Shown here: positions 17,967 to 28,000 of the stretch, one piece after another
Numbering within the stretch: the first letter of the stretch is position 1
Layout: each line of letters opens with the position of its first letter
Source of the DNA: JAHRAW01 sp965262585
GTDB lineage: Bacteria; Pseudomonadota; Gammaproteobacteria; Arenicellales; Poriferihabitantaceae
Reading direction: 5' to 3'
Length of the DNA: 64,000 nucleotides
Assembly: GCA_965262585.1 (NCBI GenBank)
Contig: OZ253546.1
Location: 1-64,000 of the forward strand
Program-made: the position numbers and the translations under genes
The notes under the pieces: model-generated
Database searches by the model: none
What the model was told of the DNA's origin: nothing
Seen by the model: only the letters and a program-made list of their open reading frames with translations

Positions 17967-19163
17967 TTAGTCCCGCAGAATCAGGCTATTTTCGATCTGC
18001 CAACTGAGGTGCACCTTGTCTTCCCATTCAATTTTGCGCCGGTCGACCCGCTGCAGATTGGGCGCGGTCACTTGAACGACCTTGTCGCCGTCCACCCGCA
18101 CCCGGTAGATGGACAAGTTACCCATGTAGGCAAGATCCAGCACCTCGCCCTGCAGGCAAGCCAGAGAAGGGTCTTCATCGGGAGGGGATTTGCTCATGCG
18201 GATTTTTTCGGGACGGATGCCCAGGGTTACTTTCTGGCCTTCCTTGAGATCCGCTTCCCTGGGCACCTTGAGGGGCGTGGAGACCGTGGCGCAAGCGAGC
18301 ACCAAGTTCTCGTCGGAACTCACCACGGTGCCGTCGAAACTGTTGATGGTGCCGATAAAGTTAGCGATTTTTCGAGTTCTTGGGCGTTCGTACACTTCAT
18401 TTGGTTCGCCCACTTGAATGATGCGCCCGGCGTCCATCACCGCGATGCGCGTGGACAAGGTCATGGCTTCTTCCTGGTCGTGAGTGACCACGATGAAAGT
18501 GATGCCAAGTTGATCCTGAATGTTCATCAGTTCAAACTGGGTCTGTTCGCGCAGACGCTTGTCGAGGGCGGCGAGGGGCTCGTCGAGGAGTAGCACTTTG
18601 GGCTGCTTAACCAACGCCCGCGCCAGCGCAACCCGTTGGCGCTGGCCACCGGAAAGTTGATGGGGTTTGCGCTTGCTGAATTTCGGCAGTTCCACCATGT
18701 TCAGCATCTCCCCGACCCGGCGGTTGATCTCTTCCTTGTTCACGCCGTCTCGCTTCAATCCGTAAGCGACGTTGTCGGCCACGTTCATATGCGGGAAAAG
18801 CGCATAAGACTGGAACATCATATTGACCGGCCTTTGATAAGGCGGCACGTCGGTCATGTCGATGTTGTCGATGGTAATGCTGCCGGCGGTGGGCAATTCA
18901 AACCCGGCCAGCATACGCAACAAGGTGGTTTTGCCGCAACCCGACCCGCCCAGTAGCGAGAATAATTCGCCACGGTAGATGTCGAGGTCGACGTTTTCCA
19001 CGGCGATGAACGGGCCGAAACGTTTGGTGACCCCTTGAATTTTAATGAACGGTTCAGCCTCGGCATCGAGCCACGGACGGTCGGTGCCGGCGGTGTTGGG
19101 CGGGTTGGTAGATGCGTTGGCAGCCGTGTTGGTAACACTCGCCGCGGATGCGGTTTCTGGCAT
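17967..19163 (-). CDS. potG: Polyamine-type ABC transporter ATP-binding protein (PotG/PotA family)
   Basis: All ABC ATPase motifs are intact: Walker A GGSGCGKTT, signature LSGGQRQR, Walker B VLLLDEPLAALD and the switch His in VVTHDQEEAMT. A C-terminal TOBE domain follows (GIRPEKIRMS region). The ATG at 19163 is preferred because GGAGAGG stands just upstream; an in-frame start at 19199 has no such site. The N-terminus carries about 35 extra Ala/Thr/Asn-rich residues before the conserved domain. It powers the PotH/PotI-type permeases encoded downstream. Confidence 0.88.
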   Translation of the reverse strand: MPETASAASVTNTAANASTNPPNTAGTDRPWLDAEAEPFIKIQGVTKRFGPFIAVENVDLDIYRGELFSLLGGSGCGKTTLLRMLAGFELPTAGSITIDNIDMTDVPPYQRPVNMMFQSYALFPHMNVADNVAYGLKRDGVNKEEINRRVGEMLNMVELPKFSKRKPHQLSGGQRQRVALARALVKQPKVLLLDEPLAALDKRLREQTQFELMNIQDQLGITFIVVTHDQEEAMTLSTRIAVMDAGRIIQVGEPNEVYERPRTRKIANFIGTINSFDGTVVSSDENLVLACATVSTPLKVPREADLKEGQKVTLGIRPEKIRMSKSPPDEDPSLACLQGEVLDLAYMGNLSIYRVRVDGDKVVQVTAPNLQRVDRRKIEWEDKVHLSWQIENSLILRD

Positions 19164-19246
19164 TGACCCTCTCCGGTCAGAATGAAAAATCCGGTACAAA
19201 AACCGGTCGCCGGATGCCCCCCAGCATCCGGCGACCGAATCCGACT

Positions 19247-20437
19247 TCAGTTGCCGGATTTAAACCGCGTCCAAGCCCGGGTGCGCGTGCGTTCCATTTT
19301 CGGAGGGACTACCGCCAGCGTGTACATCTGCGCGACCAGTTCAGTGGGCGGATAACTCGCCCTGCTGCCGCTAACCGTTTTATCCACCAGATCAAAAGCG
19401 GTTTGGTTACCGGTGGCATACCAAGTGTAATTGCTGTCGTTGGCGGCGACTTCCGGGCGCATCATATAGTTGAGAAATTTATGCGCGTTGTCACTATTCT
19501 TTGCGTCAGCGGGAATGACCCAGCCATCCACCCACACATTGGCCGCACCGGGCCCCGGAGGTGCAAAGAAATCCAACACCACGCCGGTATTCGCTTCCAC
19601 CGCACCGGACATCGCCAGCAGGCCGTCCGGCCCCCAGGTAACCGCCACGCAGAATTCCTTTTCCGGCATTTTTTGATAAGCGTAGTTGTCAAAGGTCTTG
19701 ATGTAGGGGCGAATCTTCAACAGCAATTCTTCGGCTTTTTTATAGTCGGCGGCGTTTTGGGAACTGGGATTGAGGCCGAGGTAAGCCAGCGCCATTGGAA
19801 TCACATCGGTGGGCGAATCGAGAAAAGCGACTCCGCACTGCGCGATTTTTTCCATGTGTTCGGGTTGGAACACCATATCCATCGAACCGATGGGCGCGTC
19901 CGGGTGAACGCTGCGCACCAATTCTTCGTTGTAGGTTACGCCGTGAGTGCCCCACATATACGGCACGATATAATCGTTGCCCGGATCCCAGTTGCCCGCC
20001 AGTTGCGCCATGATGTCCCCGCGCATGTGCTTGAGGTTGGGCAGTTTGGATTTATCCAGTTTTTGTAAAATATCAACTGGAATCAAGCGTCCGATGGAAC
20101 TACCCGAATGGCTGACCACATCGTAGCCGGTATTGCCGGCCAGAAGTTTGGAGTCGATGGACTCGACCGAATCGTAAGCGTCATACACCACCTTGATACC
20201 GAATTCCTGTTCGAAATTGGCGATGGTGTCTTCGGCGATATACTCTCCCCAGTTGGTTACATTCAACACGCCACCGTCAATCCGGGACGCATCTACCGCG
20301 GCGGCAATGGCGGTGGTCGAGGAGTCGACCACGCTGCCTGCTATGGTGGTCGACACTTGCGCCTGCACCGGAATGCTCATTGCGGGAATGAACAACGCAC
20401 AAACAAGGGTTATGCGAAAGTTGCTGGATGGTTTCAT
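19247..20437 (-). CDS. potF: Periplasmic polyamine-type substrate-binding protein (PotF/PotD family)
   Basis: About 396 residues starting with a Sec signal peptide (MKPSSNFRITLVCALFIP, cleaved near QAQ). The mature domain has the family pattern LNVTNWGEYIAEDTI, VVYDAYDSVESIDSKLLAG and YDVVSHSGSSIGRL. The ATG at 20437 has GAGGA at good spacing; an in-frame TTG two codons earlier does not. It is the first gene of potFGHI and its start lies 62 bp from copy B of the shared intergenic element. The ligand may differ from putrescine, since the residues of the binding pocket were not compared. Confidence 0.87.
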   Translation of the reverse strand: MKPSSNFRITLVCALFIPAMSIPVQAQVSTTIAGSVVDSSTTAIAAAVDASRIDGGVLNVTNWGEYIAEDTIANFEQEFGIKVVYDAYDSVESIDSKLLAGNTGYDVVSHSGSSIGRLIPVDILQKLDKSKLPNLKHMRGDIMAQLAGNWDPGNDYIVPYMWGTHGVTYNEELVRSVHPDAPIGSMDMVFQPEHMEKIAQCGVAFLDSPTDVIPMALAYLGLNPSSQNAADYKKAEELLLKIRPYIKTFDNYAYQKMPEKEFCVAVTWGPDGLLAMSGAVEANTGVVLDFFAPPGPGAANVWVDGWVIPADAKNSDNAHKFLNYMMRPEVAANDSNYTWYATGNQTAFDLVDKTVSGSRASYPPTELVAQMYTLAVVPPKMERTRTRAWTRFKSGN

Positions 20438-20498
20438 TGTCAATTCCTCGTGGTGGTAAAAGATGAATGATACTTGAATAAAGGAGTCAGTGTGAATT

Positions 20499-20568
20499 AA
20501 TTATCAATTTGTGGGATGATGTGGCGACACACATTAAGCCAGTATATCATTATTAACTATCACAATTT
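20499..20568. promoter_or_regulatory. 70-bp conserved intergenic element, copy B
   Basis: This is the counterpart of 14613-14682 (62 of 70 identical). Here the central palindrome is imperfect (TGTGGCGACACA at 20520-20531). It lies between the divergent potF and LeuA/CimA-family genes, 62 bp from the potF start and 91-151 bp from the other start. Confidence 0.65.
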
Positions 20569-20718
20569 GGGGGCGAGGAACCAATAAAAATACCAACGGG
20601 CTGATACGGAAATATTTCCCCAAAAGTATAATTTTTCGATCATCAGAACCTTCAGAAATTGGACATCGTGCCCGGGGCGGGCAATAATCCGGGTTTCGAT
20701 TACAACACAGCATTGGTT

Positions 20719-22290
20719 ATGGTAGCGAACGGCCCACGAGTTCAGTTGATGGATGTCACCTTGCGGGATGGTGAACAGACCCAGGGGGTGTCCTTTTCTC
20801 AAGCGGAGAAGGTCAGCATTGCCACGGCATTGCTGCACACCCTCAAGGTCGACCGCATCGAGGTGGCTTCGGCGGGGGTTTCCGTTGGCGAACAGGAAGC
20901 ACTCAGTCGAATTACCCATTGGGCGGCGGTGGAAAACTGCCTCGAGCGGGTGGAAGTACTTGGGTTTGTGGATCATCGCCGTAGCGTTGACTGGATCCGA
21001 AAGGCCGGTGGCCGGGTGCTTAACTTGCTCACTAAGGGCAGCGAAAAACACTGCCGGGAGCAGTTGGGGCGTACTCAGAAGCAGCATCTCGAAGAAATTC
21101 GCCAAACCGTGGATTACGCCGCCGAACAAGGTTTGCGGGTCAATGTTTATCTGGAGGACTGGTCTAACGGCTATGTCGACAGCCGCGAATATGTCTATGA
21201 CATGGTGGAAAGCCTGCAAGCCATGCCCATCGAGCATTACATGCTGCCGGACACCCTCGGAGTGATGTCGCCAGATGAAGTGCATGGAAGTTTTTCGGAC
21301 ATGATTCAACGCTTCCCGAACTGCCGCTTCGATTTTCATCCGCATAACGACTATGGCCTCGGCACCGCCAACTGCATGGCGGCGGTCAAAGCCGGAGTGT
21401 CCACCATTCATTGCACCGTCAACTGCCTCGGCGAACGCGCAGGCAACGCTTCGCTGGCGGAAGTTTGCTTGGTGCTTCGCGACAAAATGGACGCGCAACT
21501 GTCCATCGATGAAAGCGGGATTTACACCTTGAGCCGAATGGTGGAAAATTTTTCCGGCAAAATGGTGGCCGATAACGCGCCCGTGGTTGGCGCGGATGTG
21601 TTCACTCAGACCGCCGGCATCCACGCCGACGGCGACCACAAGGGCGGGTTGTATCAATCGATATTAAGCCCGCAACGTTTCAATCGCTCGCGATCTTATG
21701 CGCTGGGAAAAATGAGCGGCAAGGCATCGCTGGGAAAAAACCTCGAAACACTGGGTATAAGTCTTTCCGAAGAAGATCGCGCTAAGGTGTTGAAACGCAT
21801 CGTCAAACTGGGCGATTCCAAAGCCATCATCACCCCGGAAGACCTGCCATTTATCATCGCCGATGTTTTGGAGAGCAAAGGCGAACGCCATCTCGAACTG
21901 CTCAACTGCTCCATCACCAGCGGCCTCGACCTTGAATCCATCGTCAGCATTCGCGTGCGGTTATACGATACAATTCACAAATCCACGGGCGCCGGCAATG
22001 GTGGATTCGATGCCTTCGTTAAGGCCATTCGAAAAGTCCTTGCATTGGAAAAGGTTGCGCCGGAAAAATTTGACTTCCCGCAACTGCTCGACTATCAGGT
22101 GCGGATTCCCAAAGGGGGCAGCGCCAGCGCGCTGGTGGAATGCCTCATTACTTGGCAAGATCAAGGGCGTAAAGTCAGAACCCGAGGGGTCAACGCCAAT
22201 CAAGTGTTTGCCGGTATCGAAGCGACCTTACGCATGCTTAATATGAAACTCAATCGCAACAATGTTGATTCCATTGAACGTCGGGCTTGA
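20719..22290 (+). CDS. 2-isopropylmalate / citramalate synthase family protein (DRE-TIM metallolyase)
   Basis: The catalytic TIM barrel begins with LMDVTLRDGEQTQGVSFS, the DRE metal-site motif, and includes FDFHPHNDYGLG and TQTAGIHADGDHKGG. The C-terminal 150 residues form a LeuA-type allosteric dimer domain. The enzymes condense acetyl-CoA with a 2-oxo acid; the text resembles the citramalate-type branch as much as LeuA, so the 2-oxo acid is unresolved. ATG at 20719 gives 523 residues; an in-frame TTG at 20659 gives 543, and neither has a clear ribosome site. No other leucine or isoleucine genes are near. The link to the pot and Rieske genes through the shared element argues for a dedicated role. 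Confidence 0.83.
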   Translation: MVANGPRVQLMDVTLRDGEQTQGVSFSQAEKVSIATALLHTLKVDRIEVASAGVSVGEQEALSRITHWAAVENCLERVEVLGFVDHRRSVDWIRKAGGRVLNLLTKGSEKHCREQLGRTQKQHLEEIRQTVDYAAEQGLRVNVYLEDWSNGYVDSREYVYDMVESLQAMPIEHYMLPDTLGVMSPDEVHGSFSDMIQRFPNCRFDFHPHNDYGLGTANCMAAVKAGVSTIHCTVNCLGERAGNASLAEVCLVLRDKMDAQLSIDESGIYTLSRMVENFSGKMVADNAPVVGADVFTQTAGIHADGDHKGGLYQSILSPQRFNRSRSYALGKMSGKASLGKNLETLGISLSEEDRAKVLKRIVKLGDSKAIITPEDLPFIIADVLESKGERHLELLNCSITSGLDLESIVSIRVRLYDTIHKSTGAGNGGFDAFVKAIRKVLALEKVAPEKFDFPQLLDYQVRIPKGGSASALVECLITWQDQGRKVRTRGVNANQVFAGIEATLRMLNMKLNRNNVDSIERRA

Positions 22291-22310
22291 AAGCCGGTGA
22301 CGGTGACAAA

Positions 22311-22739
22311 ATGAAACGACACGGAAAATGGGCGGCGGGGCTTGTGTTGTTGCTGCTGATCTCGCAACCAGTTGCCGCCGAAGCACCGCATCCATTATTG
22401 ACGGCGGTTTGTAGCAACGATTACGCGGCTACCGCCGCGCTTTCTCCGCAGAACTTGAATCTGGAAAACATAACCTGGGGTGGGCGGGATCTGCGCGCGC
22501 TGGACTTGGCGATTGCCAACGGCCATTGGGAGATTGCCGCTTTGCTGATGAATTCCGGTGCCACGATTTCCAGCAACACGCTGAGTGGCGCCTGCAGTTT
22601 GAAACACGCAAAAACCATGTGCGTTCGAAACCCCAAATGGCGACACCATCAAGTCTGCCGAAAGGCGGAAGATCCGGCACGCTGGACGAAATACTGCCGC
22701 TCCCCGGAGCGGTATTGTAGGAAAATTCTGGAGCGGTAA
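22311..22739 (+). CDS. Small secreted protein with one ankyrin-like repeat
   Basis: The protein has 142 residues from ATG at 22311. A Sec signal peptide (MKRHGKWAAGLVLLLLISQ, cleaved near VAAEA) is followed by a stretch fitting an ankyrin repeat (ALDLAIANGHWEIAALLMNSG). The C-terminal third is basic and holds five or more Cys residues (ACSLKHAKTMC, VCRKAEDP, YCRSPERYC), which suggests disulfides in the periplasm. It starts 20 bp after the LeuA/CimA-family gene and is probably co-transcribed. No function can be assigned. Confidence 0.65.
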   Translation: MKRHGKWAAGLVLLLLISQPVAAEAPHPLLTAVCSNDYAATAALSPQNLNLENITWGGRDLRALDLAIANGHWEIAALLMNSGATISSNTLSGACSLKHAKTMCVRNPKWRHHQVCRKAEDPARWTKYCRSPERYCRKILER

Positions 22740-22771
22740 TACTGGCAATAGCCGCCGGGGTTTGAGTCAGG

Positions 22772-23656
22772 CTACCTCGACTCCGCAATACTCTTCTGCA
22801 TCACCCGTTGGGACAACAGCAAGGCACTGAGAACGGCGATGGCGCCGAGCCATTGCAGCGGAGTTAAACGCTCGCCGAGCACCCATGCGCCGAGCGACAC
22901 CGAGACGATGGGCTCGAGGTTCATCACCAGACTAATTTGCGCCGCCCGGCCCCGTGCCAGCGCGCTGAACTGGGCGAGTATCCCAATCAGGTATAACACC
23001 GTTGCGGCACTCAGGCACAACCAGCCGACATTGCTGCGGGGCAGGGCGAGGGAGTCGCTCCAATAGACCATCGGCGCCGTGATCGCCAGCCCCACCACCG
23101 TCACCCAAAACGCCACAGTGCGCGGCGGCACATTGCGGCTAACTCTGGCGCCGAAGAAAAAGGTGCAGACGAACAACAGCGCCGCGCCGAATGCCAATAG
23201 CAGACCAACGGAACTGAGACGCCCCAGTGACGGCAGCAGCATGACCGCAAGCCCGCCGAACGCAGTCAGAAACACCGCCCACAATGCCACCGTGGAACGC
23301 AACTCGCGCACCACTAATGACAGAATTAATACGCCCACCGGGTAAGTGTAAAGAATCAGCGCAGCGACGCCGACCTCGATGTAATGCACCGACCCAAGAT
23401 AGCAAGTAACCCCAAACGTCCACGCCGCGCCCACCGCAAGCACCCCAGCAAACCGCCGCCCCGACTCCGGCGGCCGCAAATACCCCCGCGCCAACACCAA
23501 CAACCCCACCGTAGCGAAACCAAAACGAAACAACAGCATAGTCAACGCATTGCCACCGTCCTGATAATACAAATTAGCAAGGGTAGTAAGCCCACCAAAA
23601 CAGACCGCAGTCAATAACGCGAAGATAACGCCAGAGCGAATGGGGGTTGGGGGCAT
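22772..23656 (-). CDS. EamA/DMT-family permease
   Basis: The protein has 294 residues and ten predicted helices in two EamA repeats (LLTAVCFGGLTTLANLYY opens the first). This intact copy is unrelated in detail to the frameshifted one at 13661-14598. Family members export amino acids, nucleosides or other small metabolites; the substrate is unknown. It converges with the small secreted protein gene and its 5' end faces the dispersed-repeat array. Confidence 0.85.
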   Translation of the reverse strand: MPPTPIRSGVIFALLTAVCFGGLTTLANLYYQDGGNALTMLLFRFGFATVGLLVLARGYLRPPESGRRFAGVLAVGAAWTFGVTCYLGSVHYIEVGVAALILYTYPVGVLILSLVVRELRSTVALWAVFLTAFGGLAVMLLPSLGRLSSVGLLLAFGAALLFVCTFFFGARVSRNVPPRTVAFWVTVVGLAITAPMVYWSDSLALPRSNVGWLCLSAATVLYLIGILAQFSALARGRAAQISLVMNLEPIVSVSLGAWVLGERLTPLQWLGAIAVLSALLLSQRVMQKSIAESR

Positions 23657-23724
23657 GGTGTGGTGTGGGTTGGTGGGGGATGTGACTATAAATCAAAGAT
23701 GGGGGTTGCGGGTTGCGCTAGGCG

Positions 23725-24985
23725 CAAGGAGTATCAAAGTCCGTCATTCCCGAAGGATAAATAAGGAGTCGGCTATCGCAGGCAATGACGGGCCTGGGGA
23801 GTCGGCATTCGCCGGCATGTTTTACTGGATTCCCGTGTCCCCCAACTCGTCATCCCCGCTGTCGCGTGAATAACGACTTGGCGGCACGAGAATGACGAGT
23901 CTGGGAGTCCTCATCGACAAACAAGGAATATCAAAAGTGCGTCATTCCCGAAGGATAAATAAGGAGTCGGCTATCGCAAGGTCGTCATTCTCGAACGATA
24001 GAAAAATAGGGAGCGGCAGCGACTATATTTTTCATCGTATCGGGAATCCAGAAGGGTAATAATGAGTCGGCTGTCGCAGGGCATGTTGTACTGGATTCCC
24101 GCTGTTGCGGGAATAAAGGCGTAGGGAGTCGGCTATCGCCGGCATGTTTTACTGGATTCCCGTGTCCCCCAACTCGTCATTCCCGCTGTCGCGTGAATGA
24201 CGAGTTGGGGGCACGAGAATGACGGCGGTGCGTCGTCATTCCCGAACGATAGAAAAATAGGGAGCGCCAGCGACCATATTTTTCATCGTATCGGGAATCC
24301 AGAAGGCTAATAATGAGTCGGATCTCGCAGGACATGTTGTACTGGATTCCCGCTTTCGCGAGAATAACGGCGTAGGGAGTCGGCTATCGCCGGCATGTTT
24401 TACTGGATTCCCGTGTCCCCCAACTCGTCATTCCCGCTGTCGCGTGAATAACGACTTGGCGGCACGAGAATGACGGCGGTGTGGCGTCATTCCCGAACGA
24501 TAGAAAAATAGGGAGCGGTAGCGACCATATTTTTCATCGTATCGGGAATCCAGAAAGCCAATAATGAGTCGGCTATCGCCGGACATGTTGTACTGGATTC
24601 CCGCTTTCGCGAGAATGACGGCGTAGGGAGTCGGCATTCGCCGGCATGTTTTACTGGATTCCCGTGTCCCCCAAGTCGTCATCCCCGCTGTCGCGTGAAT
24701 AACGACTTGGCGGCACGAGAATGACGAGTCTGGGAGTCCTTATCCGCAAACGAGGAATATCAAAAGTGCGTCATTCCCGAACGATAGAAAAATAGGGAGC
24801 GCCAGCGACCATATTTTTCATCGTATCGGGAATCCAGAAGGCTAATAAGGAGTCGGCATTCGCCGGCATGTTTTACTGGATTCCCGTGTCCCCCAAGTCG
24901 TCATCCCCGCTGTCGCGTGAATAACGACTTGGCGGCACGAGAATGACGGCGGTGCGTATCGGGAATCCAGTTAAACAATCCAGCG
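23725..24985. repeat. Array of dispersed palindromic repeats, left of the BspA-like gene
   Basis: This 1.26-kb non-coding stretch is built of two alternating units. The larger unit of about 70 bp (copies at about 23983-24055, 24235-24303, 24485-24553 and 24770-24838) is an imperfect palindrome running from CATTCCCGAACGATAG to CGTATCGGGAATCCAG. The smaller units have ATTCCC and GGGAAT arms around about eight bases, like neisserial dRS3, with spacers containing GCCGGCATGTTTTACTGG. Open frames here are translations of the repeat and not genes. Confidence 0.88.
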
Positions 24986-25026
24986 CCAGCCGCTCCTTAT
25001 TAAGGACAGGCACGGGGGCGCTGTCC

Positions 25027-28000
25027 CTACAAGGCTAACTCACCGGTTAGTTTTATCGTGTTATCTACCTCACCATCCGCTTTGATCTCATGACCCGCTT
25101 CCAAGTTCAAGGTGGCGGTGGTGTTTAGGGTCCAGCGGGTGCCTAGGTGGTGGGTTGTGCCGTTGGTGGTGGTTTTTAGGCGGGTGTAGGGGGTTATTAA
25201 GCCACGGCCGGATGGGGTCGGCATGCCGTAACTTAGTTCGGTTGCCATGAAGGTGGTGTCTTGGTTTTCGGTGGGGGATAGGTTGGATATATCACCGTTC
25301 CATAGGTCTCCACCAGATTCTGCGCCCCAGCCGGTGGATAAACTGAACGACAACCCGCCGGATTTGGATGCAATGCCGTTGCCGAAGCCTATTAATCCAG
25401 ACACACCCCATTCATCAACTTCTTCCGAATGTGCCGCCAACCAATGCGCTCGACCTTCCAAACGGACTCCTTGCTGGTTGGTATATTTCAATGCGCCGCC
25501 GAACTCGACTCCGAAGCCAGTGTTTTCGCCGTCTCCGCCGTCATATCTCATTCCCACTTCAACAGATGAGGTTAGTTTATTGCCGGTTTCATTTTGATGT
25601 TCCTTACTCCCTTCGATAGCCATTCGTAATCGCGATACGCTCACATCAACACCGCCTACCCCTTCGACTTCAAAATCGCCCAAAGAGGCTTCGCTTTTGA
25701 GGCGGATTTTTATGGATTCGGCAGACGGGGTTATGGTGTTGTTGATGCCAAAGGCGAACATTTTTAGATCGGCATCTTCGGTGCTAGTCACAACCGCAGA
25801 ATCATCCGGGTCATATTCAACTTCACCGCTTCCATACCCCACAGTCGCCCATAAATCAAAGTTACCAGACTGCCAATTCACATACGGATTAATAGTAGTC
25901 AAGTCAGTTTCGTGAGTGCCTTTGTCGCCATCGGCATCGGTGAAATCAAATGAACCCGCAGTTTGTGAAACCGATAATCCCAACAATAAACCGGAACTGA
26001 TTTTGGTATCGACACCTAAAGTAATCCCACTCAAATCGCCATCCCATTTCACTTTGCCGGAACTTCCGCCGGAGAGATTGGTGTAATTTCCGCCACCCCA
26101 AACCGTGGTGTTGCCCACTGTATCGCCGCCACCATCAACCGCGTTAAGCGGCATCACAAACGATGAATTACCCATCATTTTTTTCCAATCCAACGAATCG
26201 TTTTGTACATCCCGACCGCCGTTAACTAAAATTCCGTGCAGAGAATTACCGCCGCCGAATTGGAAACCACCGGTTCTGGCTGAAGCGGCATTGCCAACTC
26301 TATCGCTGATTGCCGTAACTAGGTTGCCCACTATGGCAGTGGCGGTCTCCGGCAAGATGGCTTCATTTACGGTTACTTGAGCGGCTACTTGCTCGGCTCG
26401 TTCATCGGGAGTCGGTTCGGGAGTCGGGTCGCCCGGGGTGGTCGTTGCGGTTCGAGTAACGGTGATGATGTAGGGCTGTGTGGTGGTGCCATTTTCGGCG
26501 GTTACGGTAATGGTGATGATGTTCTCGCCTGTGGTGAGACCTGAAACGGTGGTGTTGCTTACGGTTAGTGCTTCGCCATCTGTATCGGTGCCGGTAATTG
26601 CGATGGTGGCGGCAGTATTGGTGGATGCCGTGATTGTGATGCTTTCGACATCAGTGGCAACGTTGGCCGTGTATGCGGTAGTAGCAGTAGCAAAAGTTTC
26701 ATTCAAACTACCGGGCAACAGAGACAAACCACTAAGACTAGTATCGGCGACGACAGCGGCGCAGTCGGCATCCGAGGCTTGTCCGCCATCGCTGGTAATC
26801 GTCCAGTTATTCGGCGCACCAGTCAAAGCAGTTCTGGCGGCGGTAGCGCAATAGGTAGAATTGCCGCCGTGGAAGGTACGGCCGGTTTGTAGCGCGGTTT
26901 CATCGTCATCTATCGTAGTCCAACCCCGCAACAGCGAATCGTAGTTGTTCGTGGAAAGCGTGGCGTTGTTAAACATGAGGCTCAGATTGGTAGCACTACT
27001 CACATTCCAATCACCAATATCCTGATTGAAGGCAGCGGCACCAGAAAACATTCCAGCCATATTGGTAACATTACTCACATTCCAACTACTAATATCCTGA
27101 TTAAAGGCACTGGCACTAATAAACATAGCACCCATAGTGGTAACATTACCCACATTCCAATCACCAATATCCTGATTAAAGGCACTGGCACCATTAAACA
27201 TTTCACCCATACCACCGGTAACGCTACTCACATCCCAATCACCAATATCCTGATTGAAGGCAGCGGCACCAGAAAACATGCTAGTCATATTAGTAACATT
27301 ACTCACATCCCAACCACTAATATCCTGATTAAAGATACTGGCACCGAAAAACATCCCGTCTAGTCTGGTAAGACCACTTAAATCAGGTATATCGGTTGCC
27401 ATCCCAACCAGATTGACCGAACCGGTAAAAGCATCCTGCATCGAAGTCCATTGTTGGTTTCCCCATTGATTGATGGCGATGATTTTGTCTCTATGGGTTC
27501 TATCGGCTGAATTATTACCAAAACCATAGAACCGTGGAAAAGAGCCACTGATGCGCACCGTATACGCGCCCGGCGTGGTGTAGGTATGGGTGGCGTCGCC
27601 GTTTTGGCCGGTGTCCGACATGCTATCGCCCCAATCAACGGTATAGTTATAACCGCCGCTGGTGGTGGGAATAGTGATGCCCAGATCCGCCGCCGCAACT
27701 CGCCAAGTGGTAACAAAATCCGTTAAGGATGGTGCGGCTTGTGTAACCGTGATGGTGTAGGTTGCTGTGGTGGTGTTATCTTGCGAAGTTACGGCAACGG
27801 TGATGATGTTTGCGCCTTCGGTGAATCCCGTAACGGTGGTGCCGCTTACGGTTAATGCCGCGCCACTGGGATTAGTGCCGGTGATTGCGACGGTGGCATT
27901 GTTATCGGCGGTTGCCGTGATTGTAGTGGCGGCGACGGTACTGCGAACCGATGTAGTATAGGTGGTAGTAGCGGCATCAAAGGTTTCATTGAAACCCCCG

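Noticed and set aside
20560..21657. A 365-codon minus-strand open frame
   Set aside because: Antisense to the LeuA/CimA-family gene, whose motifs are clear.
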